The notes under the pieces are model-generated. The model had not been told where the DNA came from and ran no database searches. It saw only the letters and a program-made list of their open reading frames with translations. Made by a program: the position numbers and the translations under genes. From NCBI GenBank assembly GCA_963818885.1, contig CAWFTP010000001.1, positions 1,054,001-1,118,000 of the forward strand: a stretch of DNA of 64,000 bases, given 5' to 3'. Shown here piece after piece: positions 45,755 through 54,100 of this stretch (within the stretch, counting starts at the first letter, position 1; each line of letters starts with the position of its first letter). Source of the DNA: DATFDN01 sp963818885 (GTDB lineage Bacteria; Pseudomonadota; Alphaproteobacteria; Acetobacterales; Acetobacteraceae).

Positions 45755-46958
45755 TCAGCGGACGTAGCGATGGGCCACGAAAGGCATCGGCACGACGCGC
45801 GCGGGCAGCGGCCTACCGCGCACCAGCAGGTTGAGCTTGGTGCCATCCTGGGCGAGATCGCGACGCACGTAGCCCATCGCGATCGGCGCGTTCAGCGTCG
45901 GCGAGAAGCCGCCGGAGGTGACGACGCCGGCCTCCGTCCCATCGGCGGCGACGATGGTCGTGCCGGCGCGCGCGGGCGCCCGCCCGTCCGGGCGCAGGCC
46001 GACGCGCAGTCGTGAAGGCGGGTTCGCGAGCTGGTCGCGCACCACCTCGCCCCCCGGGAAGTCCCAGTTCTCGCGCCTACGCTTGCTTATCGCGAAGTTG
46101 AGGCCGGCCTCGATCGGCGAAGTGAGCTCGTCGATGTCGTTGCCGTAGAGGCAAAGCCCGGCTTCGAGGCGAAGCGAATCACGCGCGCCGAGACCTGCCG
46201 GCGCGACCTCCTCCTCGGCGAGGATCGCGCCCGCCAGCGCCTCGGCGCGATCGGCGGGGACGGACATCTCGAACCCGTCCTCGCCGGTATAGCCGGAGCG
46301 CGCGACAAGGCAGGGAATGCCGGCGATATCGAGCTCGGCGACGCCCATGAACGGCAGGGATGTGGCGGCGGGCGAGAGGCGCGCCATCACGGTTGCCGCC
46401 AGCGGCCCTTGCAGGGCGAGCAGGGCGCGGTCCTCGATGGGCGTGAGGCGCACACCCTCCGGAAGAGCCTCGGCGATATGCGGCAGGTCGACCTCCCGGC
46501 GGCTCGCGTTGACGACGAGGAACAACCGGTCCTCTGCCGCGCGCGCGATCATCAGATCGTCGAGGATGCCGCCCGCCTCGTTGGTCAGCAGCGTGTAGCG
46601 CTGCCGCCCCGGCCGCAGGCCGATGATGTCGCCCGGAACCAGAGTCTCCAAGGCGGCGGGGGCGGTGGCGCCGGTCAGCCACGCCTGGCCCATGTGGGAG
46701 ACGTCGAACAGCGACGCCTTGGCGCGGCAGTGCAGATGCTCCGCCATGACGCCGCCGCGACAGCGGAGGGCGAGCCGGCCCGTCAGGTCGGTACTGGACC
46801 GGCAGGGAGTACCCGGCGAACCCAACCATCCGCCCGCCGAGGGCGCGGTGCCACGCATCGAGCGGCACGGTCCGCACCGGCGGCGGGGTGGGGTCGTCAG
46901 GGAGGGCGTTTTCAACCAATTCGGGCCTCGCGACACAGGGGCTTCCCACCGACGTCAT
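45755..46958 (-). CDS. gcvT: aminomethyltransferase GcvT, one frameshift
   Basis: The T-protein of the glycine cleavage system, transferring the methylene group to tetrahydrofolate. The N-terminus (LDAWHRALGGRMVGFAGYS) is in one frame and the rest (GVMAEHLHCRAKASLFDVSHMGQ onward) in another. The break is near 46787-46795, just after PVQY. The normal PVQYxxGVMAEH stretch is also lengthened by about 11 codons here, so this is more than a simple one-base slip or is a local insertion. Folate-site blocks SGYTGEDGFE and ARDSLRLEAGLCLYGND are intact. The ATG at 46958 follows the glycine riboswitch directly. Confidence 0.88.
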
Positions 46959-46972
46959 GCCGGCAAGACAGC

Positions 46973-47175
46973 CCCCCTCTGTCGCGGGAACCTGAGAGAT
47001 TCAGCCCGGCCCGTCTCGGCGGTCCGCGGCCTTACTCCGTCGGTGCGGCGCGTCGCACGAGGCGGCGTGCCGGCTTTCCAGAGATCCCGTTCCGACGCGG
47101 TCCTTTTGCCTGAGCGTTTCCGGGGGCCGGTTGCGCCTTCGGCGGCGATACGCGCTCTCTCCCGCGCCGGAGATG
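46973..47175 (-). promoter_or_regulatory. tandem glycine riboswitch
   Basis: Two glycine aptamers in tandem lie in the gcvT leader. On the minus strand the first shows GCGGGAGAGAGCG, GCCGAAGGCGCAA and CGCTCAGGCAAAAGGACC. The second shows CACCGACGGAGTAAGG, AATCTCTCAGG and CGCGACAGAGGGGGG. This matches the gcvT RNA motif. It ends about 15 bases before the gcvT start, so ligand binding probably frees translation or allows read-through when glycine is high. Confidence 0.93.
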
Positions 47176-47319
47176 GTCGGGACGGTTGCTACATGGCGTA
47201 TTCCGGGCGAGTCGGCAACATCCGCACAAGTTTAAGCTCCGCCCTGGCTGGCCCGTGCTTCTCTGGAGCGGGTTCATGGCCGCCGGCGCGACCTCCCTCG
47301 GCGGCTGAAAGGATCACGG

Positions 47320-48309
47320 ATGGCAAATCCGATGCAGGCCTTCGTGCGCGGACAGGACGGCAATCTATGGCTGGAGACCGGCCCCTGGGGTGACAGTCCC
47401 CCGATGAGCGCGAGCCGCCTGCAGGTCGATTCCTCAGTCGGCGCGCTCTTCGATCAGGTCGGCGGCAACCGCATCTGGCGCCCCGCCTTTCAGCCCTTGA
47501 GCCCGGATGCCATCTTCGTGCTCGGCGGCGATGGCAATCTCTGGCTCGAGGTCGCGCCGTTCGGAGATGTCGGCACGGTCGTGCGCAACCGGCTGCAGGT
47601 CGACGCCAACGTCGCGCAATTCTGGGCGACCGACACGAACACGGTGTTCGTGCTCGGCACCGACGGCAATCTCTGGTTCGAGGTCGCGCCTTTTGGAGAT
47701 GTCGACACGGTCGTCCGCAACCGCCAGCAGGTCGACGGATCGGTATCGGCGTTCCAGGTAATGGATACGCAGACGCTGTTCGTGCTCGGCACCGACGGCA
47801 ACCTGTGGCTCGAGACGGGGCCTTGGGGCAACGTCGCCGCCATGATCGGCCACCGCTTGCAGGTGGACGGCTCGGTGATGCAGTTCTGGGCCAACGATGT
47901 CGGCACGTGCTTCGTTCTCGGCGAGGACCTCAATCTATGGTTCGAGCGCGCGCCCTGGGGTGACGTCGGCCTGGTGCGGGCATCTCGACTCCAGATCGAC
48001 GCCAATGCGAACGACCTGCAGCCGATCGACGAGAATACCGTGTTCGTCCTCGGGCATGACGGCAATCTCTGGCTCGAGCCCGGCCCCTATGTCGACGTTG
48101 CCCACACCATCGCCGCGCGGAGTTTCGTCGCGGGCGACGTTCTTGCATTCGGCGCGCTGGATAGCGCCGAGCGGCTCTACTATGTCGATGCCGACAGCAA
48201 TCTTTGGTATCTGGAGCATCCGTTCGGGCCGGTGAACCGGCAGATCGTGGACAGTTCCGTCAACGGCTGCTTCCCGCTCTATTCGCGGCCAAGTCTGTTC
48301 GGCTGCTGA
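47320..48309 (+). CDS. seven-repeat DGNLW propeller-like protein
   Basis: A 329-residue protein made almost wholly of about seven repeats of roughly 44 residues with the core FVLGTDGNLWLE..P(W/F)GDV...R.QVDGSV..F...D. There is no signal peptide. The repeat number and beta-rich pattern suggest a seven-bladed propeller or lectin-like fold; the first repeat has an insertion and the last is divergent. Related repeat proteins exist in soil bacteria without known function. Ligand binding (for example carbohydrate) is only a guess. It is divergent from the glycine operon; a start-proximal GGCGGCTGAAAGGATC gives a weak AAAGGA site. Confidence 0.8.
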   Translation: MANPMQAFVRGQDGNLWLETGPWGDSPPMSASRLQVDSSVGALFDQVGGNRIWRPAFQPLSPDAIFVLGGDGNLWLEVAPFGDVGTVVRNRLQVDANVAQFWATDTNTVFVLGTDGNLWFEVAPFGDVDTVVRNRQQVDGSVSAFQVMDTQTLFVLGTDGNLWLETGPWGNVAAMIGHRLQVDGSVMQFWANDVGTCFVLGEDLNLWFERAPWGDVGLVRASRLQIDANANDLQPIDENTVFVLGHDGNLWLEPGPYVDVAHTIAARSFVAGDVLAFGALDSAERLYYVDADSNLWYLEHPFGPVNRQIVDSSVNGCFPLYSRPSLFGC

Positions 48310-48349
48310 TCCGCGGTGCTGTGGAATTGAGTGCGGGATATGCGTGCGG

Positions 48350-48712
48350 CTAAGTGCCCTTTTGGCGCTGAAGTTGCCCGCGCAACCGGTTACCAGCCGC
48401 GGAATCCTCACCGGGCCGGCACTGGCACTCCACGGTGCGGCCCTGCGCGGCGGCCTGATCGAGCATATAATCGGTCGATTGGATCAATCCGGCGGCTTCA
48501 AGCTCGCGCAAGAAGACGCCGACGCGCTGGTCAATGGTGGCCCGGCGCCTTTCGACATCGGCATCCTCGAACAGCAAAAGCGCCTCGGCCGGCGGATCGG
48601 TTCGCAAAAATCGCTCGAGCACTCGACAGCGGCCTGTTCGCCATGCGCACCGGCAAGCCCGGCCTCAGCAGCACGTCGAGCAACTCCGCGAGAACAAGTA
48701 AGGCGCCGTCAC
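48350..48712 (-). pseudogene. second gene of a coupled small pair, frameshifted
   Basis: A protein of about 120 residues if two small slips are repaired. From GTG 48712 the sequence reads LLVLAELLDVLLRPGLPV, then RMANRPLS, then VLERFLRTDPPAEALLLFED, ending in FLRELEAAGLIQSTDYMLDQ. One base appears lost near 48697 and one changed near 48630. The C-terminal block resembles the end of PIN-like toxin proteins, but the family was not identified. The start overlaps the stop of the upstream small gene (GTGA). Uninterrupted only from 48622 to 48350. Confidence 0.45.
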
Positions 48713-48927
48713 TTTTGCGTCCGCAGGGCTTCCCGAATCAGCGCACGACCACGCTGGCGGGCTTCGACGGTTCGGCCCGGTCATCCGGGCAACCGGCGGC
48801 CGAAGGCCAAGCTCTCCTAGAATCCCCAGCGCCTCGACGTAGTCATCGAAGCCTCGCTCGCGCAGGTCGCGCCAAGTGATCTCGCCCGCGGGGTCCTCGC
48901 GAATGAGCTTCTCCCTGTCGTTCTCAC
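48709..48927 (-). pseudogene. first gene of a coupled small pair, frameshifted
   Basis: A protein of about 72 residues. From near GTG 48927 it reads NDREKLIREDPAGEITWRDL, RERGFDDYVEALGILGELGL, RPPVARMTGPN, then in the next frame VEARQRGRALIREALRTQK. One extra base lies near 48765, and the start codon is one base out of frame, so a second slip near 48925 is likely. No family recognised. Small first gene, slightly larger second gene and a four-base overlap are toxin-antitoxin-like in layout (inference). Confidence 0.42.
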
Positions 48928-49016
48928 TCCTCGGAGAGCCTCTCTCTAAACTCGAGACATAGCATAAGCCTCAAACCGCGTTTAGGCCTCCGCATCCAAC
49001 CTCCGGAAGACACCGC

Positions 49017-50009
49017 ATGCCGCACCCCGCGTGGCACCCCGAATCGCTGGCCGCCCGCCTGCCCTTCCTGCGCCGTCGCGCGCTCCTATCCCAAGCGGTG
49101 CGCGCGTTCTTCGATGCGCGCGGCTACACCGAGGTCGAGACGCCATATGCCGTGACGGCACCGGGGGAGGATATGCATCTGCGCGCCTTCGCCACCACGC
49201 GCGAACATCCGGACGGCACGACGGAGCCGCTCTGGCTCCACACCAGCCCGGAATTCGCGATGAAGCGGCTGCTGGTCGCGGGCGCGGGACCGGTGTTTCA
49301 GCTCGCGCGCGTATGGCGCAACGGCGAGCGGAGCGACCTGCACGCGCCGGAATTCACCATGCTCGAATGGTACCGGCCGGGCGCGGATATGGCCTCGCTG
49401 GTCGAGGAGACAACCGCCCTGCTGCGCGCCGTGCTGCCGCCGGTCGTGACTTGCCGAGGCGTGACGACCGACCTCGCGGCAATCGACACGATCTCCGTCG
49501 CCGACGTCTTCGCCCGCTGGGTCGGGGCCGACGTGCTGGCGACAGCGGAGGACGCCGCAGCGCTGGCCGCGGCCGCCGGCGTGCGGCTGCGCGACGGGGA
49601 GACATGGGAAGACCTGTTCTTCCGCCTGCTGCTGGAGCGGGTGGAGCCACGCCTCGGGCGCGCGCACCCCACCTTCCTCACGCATTGGCCCGCCGCGCAG
49701 GCCGCGCTCGCCCGGCGCGATCCGGCCAATCCACGTGTCGCCGAACGCTTCGAGCTGTTCGTCTGCGGGATCGAGCTCGCCAACGCCTTCGTGGAGCTGA
49801 CCGACCCCGCCGAACAGCGCGCCCGCTTCCTCGCCGGCCGCGCCCGCCGGCACGCGTTGAGCGGACCCGACTGGCCGCTCGACGAGGATTTCCTTGCCGC
49901 GCTGGAGCACGGGATGCCGCAAAGCGCCGGTATCGCGCTCGGTTTCGACCGGCTGGCGATGATCGCCGCCGGGGCGGAGCGGATCGGCAGGTGCTGTGGT
50001 TGTAGCTAA
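49017..50009 (+). CDS. epmA: EF-P lysine lysyltransferase EpmA (GenX/PoxA)
   Basis: A 330-residue class II lysyl-tRNA-synthetase paralogue lacking the anticodon-binding domain. It attaches beta-lysine to elongation factor P to relieve stalling at polyproline. Motif 2 region FQLARVWRNGERSDLHAPEFTMLEWY and motif 3 SAGIALGFDRLAM are clear. The end should read GAERIGQVLWL; one C missing near 49990 changes it to GRCCGCS and moves the stop by four bases (50005 to 50009). epmB and efp are not in the window. Its 3' end overlaps the convergent higA relic. Confidence 0.9.
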   Translation: MPHPAWHPESLAARLPFLRRRALLSQAVRAFFDARGYTEVETPYAVTAPGEDMHLRAFATTREHPDGTTEPLWLHTSPEFAMKRLLVAGAGPVFQLARVWRNGERSDLHAPEFTMLEWYRPGADMASLVEETTALLRAVLPPVVTCRGVTTDLAAIDTISVADVFARWVGADVLATAEDAAALAAAAGVRLRDGETWEDLFFRLLLERVEPRLGRAHPTFLTHWPAAQAALARRDPANPRVAERFELFVCGIELANAFVELTDPAEQRARFLAGRARRHALSGPDWPLDEDFLAALEHGMPQSAGIALGFDRLAMIAAGAERIGRCCGCS

Positions 50010-50202
50010 CCCAGACTTTCGGTGCCGGCGGTTATCGCGCGCTTGCCCAGGACGATCTCGTTGATGCGCCTCGGCGGGACGCCAAGGCGCGAGCCAATCC
50101 GTTCTGCGTGAGGCCCATGGGTTCGATGAATTCAAGCAACAGGATCTCGCCTGTTGCCGGGTTGGGGATTTCCTCAGTGGTAGTCGACGATCTCGACATC
50201 AT
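50006..50202 (-). pseudogene. higA: HigA-type antitoxin relic
   Basis: The first half of a HigA/XRE antitoxin. After MMSRSSTTTEE it reads IPNPATGEILLLEFIEPMGL, TQNGLARAL, then, one G short near 50084 (GG for GGG), GVPPRRINEIVLGKRAITAG before a stop at the epmA end. The last 40 or so residues of a normal HigA are missing. AGGAGGT upstream of the ATG is intact. It follows and overlaps a HigB remnant, in the normal higB-higA order. Confidence 0.7.
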
Positions 50203-50278
50203 CCGGACCTCCTGTCGTCCACACGAAACAGATGCGCCATTGCCGACATCCTGGATCGAGCAGTCGTTTATCGTCACA
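50174..50278 (-). pseudogene. higB: HigB-type toxin C-terminal remnant
   Basis: About 30 C-terminal codons of a RelE/HigB-type mRNA endonuclease: LLDPGCRQWRICFVW, TTGGPDDVEIVDYH, then stop. Full proteins are about 92 residues; the first two-thirds are absent. The remnant begins after an in-frame stop at 50279-50281 and lies about 60 bases from a palindromic repeat, which may mark the place where the gene was disrupted. Confidence 0.68.
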
Positions 50279-50340
50279 TCAACGTCGTCGTAGACCCTAA
50301 TACCAACCGCCAAATGCCATGACTCTCTCTCCAGCCATTT

Positions 50341-50412
50341 CATTGCGAGCGACGCGGAGCAATCTCCTGCGCGCGGGCGGGAGATTGCTTCGTCGCTCCG
50401 CTCCTCGCAATG
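50341..50412. repeat. palindromic intergenic repeat (CATTGCGAG type), copy 2
   Basis: CATTGCGAG (50341-50349) pairs with CTCGCAATG (50404-50412), and inner arms GAGCAATCTCC and GGAGATTGCTTC also pair. Core sequence and layout match the copy at 21235-21298. It lies next to the truncated higB. The flanking 50203-50651 region otherwise holds no intact gene. Confidence 0.75.
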
Positions 50413-50651
50413 ACAACGAATAGGTCGGAGCATCGAGCCGTTGGTATAAAGCGCCTTTACGGAGCCGGCGTCGAACGGGAGCCTCCCGAGCAAGCCTCCG
50501 CGGATGGTGACTCCAGAAACCACTTGACATTCGGTGAATGTCAGCGATGATCAGCGGGACGGGGCCGCACGCGCGGCGCCTCCGACCGTCTTCAATAGCC
50601 GCTCCGAGTGCCGGCCGGCCAGCCCCATGACAACACGGCGCAGGAGGCGAC

Positions 50652-52307
50652 ATGGACTATCCGTACGACCTCGGCTTCTACTCGCGGACGGTGACCACCG
50701 CCTCGGCGGAGGCGCAGCGCTGGTTCGATCGCGGCCTCAACTGGTGCTTCGGCTATCACCACGAGGAGGCGATCGTCTGCTTCGAGAAGGCGCTGGAGGC
50801 CGACCCCAACTGTGCCATGGCGCATTGGGGCATCGGCTACGCGGCCGGGCCGAACTACAACTTCCCCTGGGAGCTGATGGACCCAGCCGGCAAGGCAGCC
50901 GCGCTTGCCCGTTCTTATGACTCCGCCCGTGCGGCGCTCGCGCTCGCCGGCGGCGTCAGCGCACCGGAACGCGCCCTGATCGAGGCGCTGCCCGCCCGCT
51001 ATCCGCGACGCGATCCGATCGAGGATCAAAGCCCATGGCACGACGCCTTCGCGGACGGCATGCGCCGGGCCTACGAGGCGCATCCCGACGACCTCGATGT
51101 GCGTGCGATCTTTGTCGAGGCGATCCTCAACCGCACGCCGTGGCGGATGTGGAACCTGCGTACCGGCGGGCCCGTGCCCGGCGCCGGCACGCTCGAGGCT
51201 CGCGAGGTGCTCGACTCCGCGTTCCGCGATCTGCCGGGAGCGATGGACCATCCCGGCCTGCTGCACCTGCATGTCCACCTGATGGAGATGTCGCCGTATC
51301 CGGAGGTTGCATTGGTAACCGGTGACCGACTGCGTGACATCAGCCCCGACATGGGCCACCTGATCCACATGCCGACCCACATCGACATTCAATGCGGTCA
51401 CTACCGCGACGCGATGTACTGGAACCAGAAAGCGATCATCGCCGACCGCAAGTTCTACGACCGCGCCGGGCCGATGAACTTCTATTCGGGCTACCGGATC
51501 CACAATTACCATTTTGCCGCGTACGGGGCGATGTTCCTCGGCCAGTACGCGCCCGCCATCGCCGCCAGCAACGAGTTGATCGAGACCATGCCGGAGGCGT
51601 TCCTGCGTATCCCTTCGCCCCCCATGGCCGATTTCTTCGAGGGCTACGTTTCCATCCGCCAGCACGTTCTTGTCCGCTTCGGCAAATGGCGGGAGATCAT
51701 CGCCCAGGACCTGCCGTCCGATCGCGACCTCTACTGCAACACCGTGGCGATGATCCACTACGCCAAGGGCGTCGCCCACGCCGCGCTGGGCGACATACCC
51801 GCCGCGGAGGCCGAGCAGGCGTTGTTTCATGACGCCGCGCGAAGAGTGCCGAAGTCGCGATACATTCATAACGTGCAGTGTGTGCGGCTTGGGGCCATCG
51901 CCGAGGAGATGCTTGAGGGCGAGATCGCGTACCGTCGCGGCGCGTATGACGCAGCGTTCGCGCATCTGCGCGCCGCCATCGCACTGGAAGACGACCTCCC
52001 CTACGACGAGCCGTGGGGCTGGATGCAGCCGGTCCGCCATGCGCTCGGTGCGCTGCTGCTGGAGCAGGGCCGCGCGGCGGAGGCCGAGGCGATCTATCGC
52101 GAGGACCTGGGTCTCGGCGGCGCGCTGCCACGGGCGCAGATCCATCCGGACAATCTGTGGGGGCTGCGCGGGCTGCTCGACTGCCTGGAACGGCGCGGCG
52201 AGACGGCGGAGGCTGCGGTGATCCGCCAGCGCGTCAAGTTCGCTGTTGCCCGCGCCGACCTGCCGGTAGCCGTGTCGTGCTTTTGCGCCCGCGGCGAGGC
52301 TGCCTGA
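50652..52307 (+). CDS. TPR protein with conserved His motifs
   Basis: A 551-residue protein with TPR units at both ends (HHEEAIVCFEKALEADPNCA near residue 36; GDIPAAEAEQALFHDAARR and ALGALLLEQGRAAEAEAIYR near the end). A middle region is rich in His: HPGLLHLHVHLMEMS and GHLIHMPTHIDI. Relatives in several proteobacteria share these His-x-x-x-His patterns, which may bind metal; no enzymatic role is known. AGGAGG five bases before the ATG fixes the start. No signal peptide. Convergent with the TIGR02300 gene. Confidence 0.82.
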   Translation: MDYPYDLGFYSRTVTTASAEAQRWFDRGLNWCFGYHHEEAIVCFEKALEADPNCAMAHWGIGYAAGPNYNFPWELMDPAGKAAALARSYDSARAALALAGGVSAPERALIEALPARYPRRDPIEDQSPWHDAFADGMRRAYEAHPDDLDVRAIFVEAILNRTPWRMWNLRTGGPVPGAGTLEAREVLDSAFRDLPGAMDHPGLLHLHVHLMEMSPYPEVALVTGDRLRDISPDMGHLIHMPTHIDIQCGHYRDAMYWNQKAIIADRKFYDRAGPMNFYSGYRIHNYHFAAYGAMFLGQYAPAIAASNELIETMPEAFLRIPSPPMADFFEGYVSIRQHVLVRFGKWREIIAQDLPSDRDLYCNTVAMIHYAKGVAHAALGDIPAAEAEQALFHDAARRVPKSRYIHNVQCVRLGAIAEEMLEGEIAYRRGAYDAAFAHLRAAIALEDDLPYDEPWGWMQPVRHALGALLLEQGRAAEAEAIYREDLGLGGALPRAQIHPDNLWGLRGLLDCLERRGETAEAAVIRQRVKFAVARADLPVAVSCFCARGEAA

Positions 52308-52326
52308 CGTTTAGGGCGGTGAGCCG

Positions 52327-52662
52327 CTAACCCCCCGGTTCGTCGGTATCCGGCTCGACCTCGATGTCCGGGCCGATCGCGTCGGCGTCGTCCTCGAGCT
52401 CGGAGACATCCTCCGGCACGTCTTCCTCCTCGGTATCCTCGACGCCCTCCACCTCGACATCCGCCTCCTCCGGACCGGCGGGCACGGGCTTCTTGACGCG
52501 GCGGTCCTCGACGACGTTGCCGGGCGGACGCCGGTGGCGCGGCTGCTCGATCGGCTGCTCGGTGCCGCATTTCGGGCAAATCGCGGGCGATTTGCCGAGG
52601 TCGTAGAACCGTGCGCCGCAGGCAACGCAGGTGCGCTTGATGCCGAGTTCGGGCTTCGCCAA
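52327..52662 (-). CDS. TIGR02300 (FYDLN acid domain) family protein
   Basis: A 111-residue protein with an N-terminal zinc ribbon (CVACGARFYDLGKSPAICPKCG) followed by a long acidic tail (VEGVEDTEEEDVPEDVSE). The family is almost confined to alphaproteobacteria and its role is unknown. Relatives start MAKPELG; here that position is TTG (52662) with GAGG upstream, so a TTG start is preferred to an ATG 13 codons earlier. It is divergent from aroA, as often seen in the group. Confidence 0.88.
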   Translation of the reverse strand: MAKPELGIKRTCVACGARFYDLGKSPAICPKCGTEQPIEQPRHRRPPGNVVEDRRVKKPVPAGPEEADVEVEGVEDTEEEDVPEDVSELEDDADAIGPDIEVEPDTDEPGG

Positions 52663-52753
52663 CGGTGTGCCTCGTGTCCGGATGTTCGGGCGGGCGGCCA
52701 TGCCATCGGGGCGGGTGCCTGTCAAATGGGATCGCGCGTGGTATGCGGCGCCG

Positions 52754-54100
52754 ATGAGCGCAGCATCGACGAAGGCGCCGCTCCTGGCGCGGCGGCCAGC
52801 ACACCCCTTGAAAGGACGTGCCGCGGTGCCCGGCGACAAGTCGATCAGCCACCGCGCGCTGATGTTCGGCGCGCTCGCCGTCGGCGAGACCCGCATCAGC
52901 GGGATGCTGGAGGGCGAGGACGTGCTGCGCACCGCCGCCGCCATGCGCGCGCTGGGTGCCGAGATAGTGCGTGAGAGGGATGGCGTGTGGCGCGTCGCCG
53001 GCCGGGGCATCGGCGGCCTGATCGAGCCCGCGGACGTCCTCGACATGGGCAATTCGGGGACCGCGGCCCGGCTGCTGTGCGGCATCCTGGCGAGCCATCC
53101 GGTGTTCGCCGTGATGACCGGCGATGCCAGCCTGCGCCGCCGGCCGATGCGCCGGGTCACCGACCCGCTGGCGGCCTGCGGCGCGCGCTTCGTCGGGCGC
53201 GATGGCGGGCGCCTGCCGCTCGCGATCGAGGGCACCGGTCAGGCGCTGCCCTTCGACTACCGCGTCCCGGTGCCGTCCGCACAGGTGAAGTCCGCAATCC
53301 TGCTCGCCGGGCTCAACGCGCGCGGCACCAGCCGGGTCGAGGAACCGGAAGCCACGCGCGATCACACCGAGAACATGCTGCGCCATTTCGGCGCGACGGT
53401 GCGGGTCGAGGTCGCCGGCAACGGCCGCGTCATCGGGCTCGACGGCCAGCCGGAGCTAACGGCCGCCGACATAGCGGTGCCGGCCGATCCCTCCTCCGCC
53501 GCCTTCCCGCTGGTCGCCGCGCTCATCGTTCCCGGATCGGAGGTGACGCTTGCGGGCGTGGGGCTGAACCCGCTGCGCACCGGGCTGCTGGCGACCCTCG
53601 CCGAGATGGGTGCGGACATCTCGGTGGCCAACCGTCGCGAGGCTGGCGGCGAGCCTGTGGGCGATCTGACCGTGCGGCACGGGGCATTGCGCGGCGCTGA
53701 CGTGCCGCCCGAGCGGGCGCCCAGCATGATCGACGAATACCCGGTTCTCGCCGCTCTCGCGTGCTACGCGAACGGCGTGACCCGGATGCGCGGCCTCAGG
53801 GAGTTGCGGGTGAAGGAGAGCGACCGGCTCGCCGCCACCGCGGCGATGCTCGCCGCGTGCGGGGCGCGCGCGGAGATCGAGGGCGACGACCTGATCGTGC
53901 ACGCCACTGGCGCCGCGCCGCCGGGCGGGGGCCTGGTCGCGACCCACATGGACCATCGGATCGCCATGAGCGCGCTGGTTCTGGGCCTCGCGACCGCCGA
54001 CCCGGTGGCGGTGGACGATGCGAGCTTCATCGATACCAGCTTCCCGGGTTTCGCCGCGCTGATGCGCGGGCTGGGTGCGGATTTCGGCGCGTGCGGGTGA
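52754..54100 (+). CDS. aroA: 3-phosphoshikimate 1-carboxyvinyltransferase (EPSP synthase)
   Basis: A 448-residue EPSP synthase joining phosphoenolpyruvate and shikimate-3-phosphate in the aromatic pathway. Seen: PGDKSISHRALMFGALA near the N-terminus, LDMGNSGTAARLLCG, DYRVPVPSAQVKSAILLAGL and RELRVKESDRL. The GNSGTA loop with Ala marks a class II-like form (GNAGTA in class I), known in some bacteria to tolerate glyphosate. ATG at 52754; 3' end overlaps cmk by ten bases. Confidence 0.95.
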   Translation: MSAASTKAPLLARRPAHPLKGRAAVPGDKSISHRALMFGALAVGETRISGMLEGEDVLRTAAAMRALGAEIVRERDGVWRVAGRGIGGLIEPADVLDMGNSGTAARLLCGILASHPVFAVMTGDASLRRRPMRRVTDPLAACGARFVGRDGGRLPLAIEGTGQALPFDYRVPVPSAQVKSAILLAGLNARGTSRVEEPEATRDHTENMLRHFGATVRVEVAGNGRVIGLDGQPELTAADIAVPADPSSAAFPLVAALIVPGSEVTLAGVGLNPLRTGLLATLAEMGADISVANRREAGGEPVGDLTVRHGALRGADVPPERAPSMIDEYPVLAALACYANGVTRMRGLRELRVKESDRLAATAAMLAACGARAEIEGDDLIVHATGAAPPGGGLVATHMDHRIAMSALVLGLATADPVAVDDASFIDTSFPGFAALMRGLGADFGACG

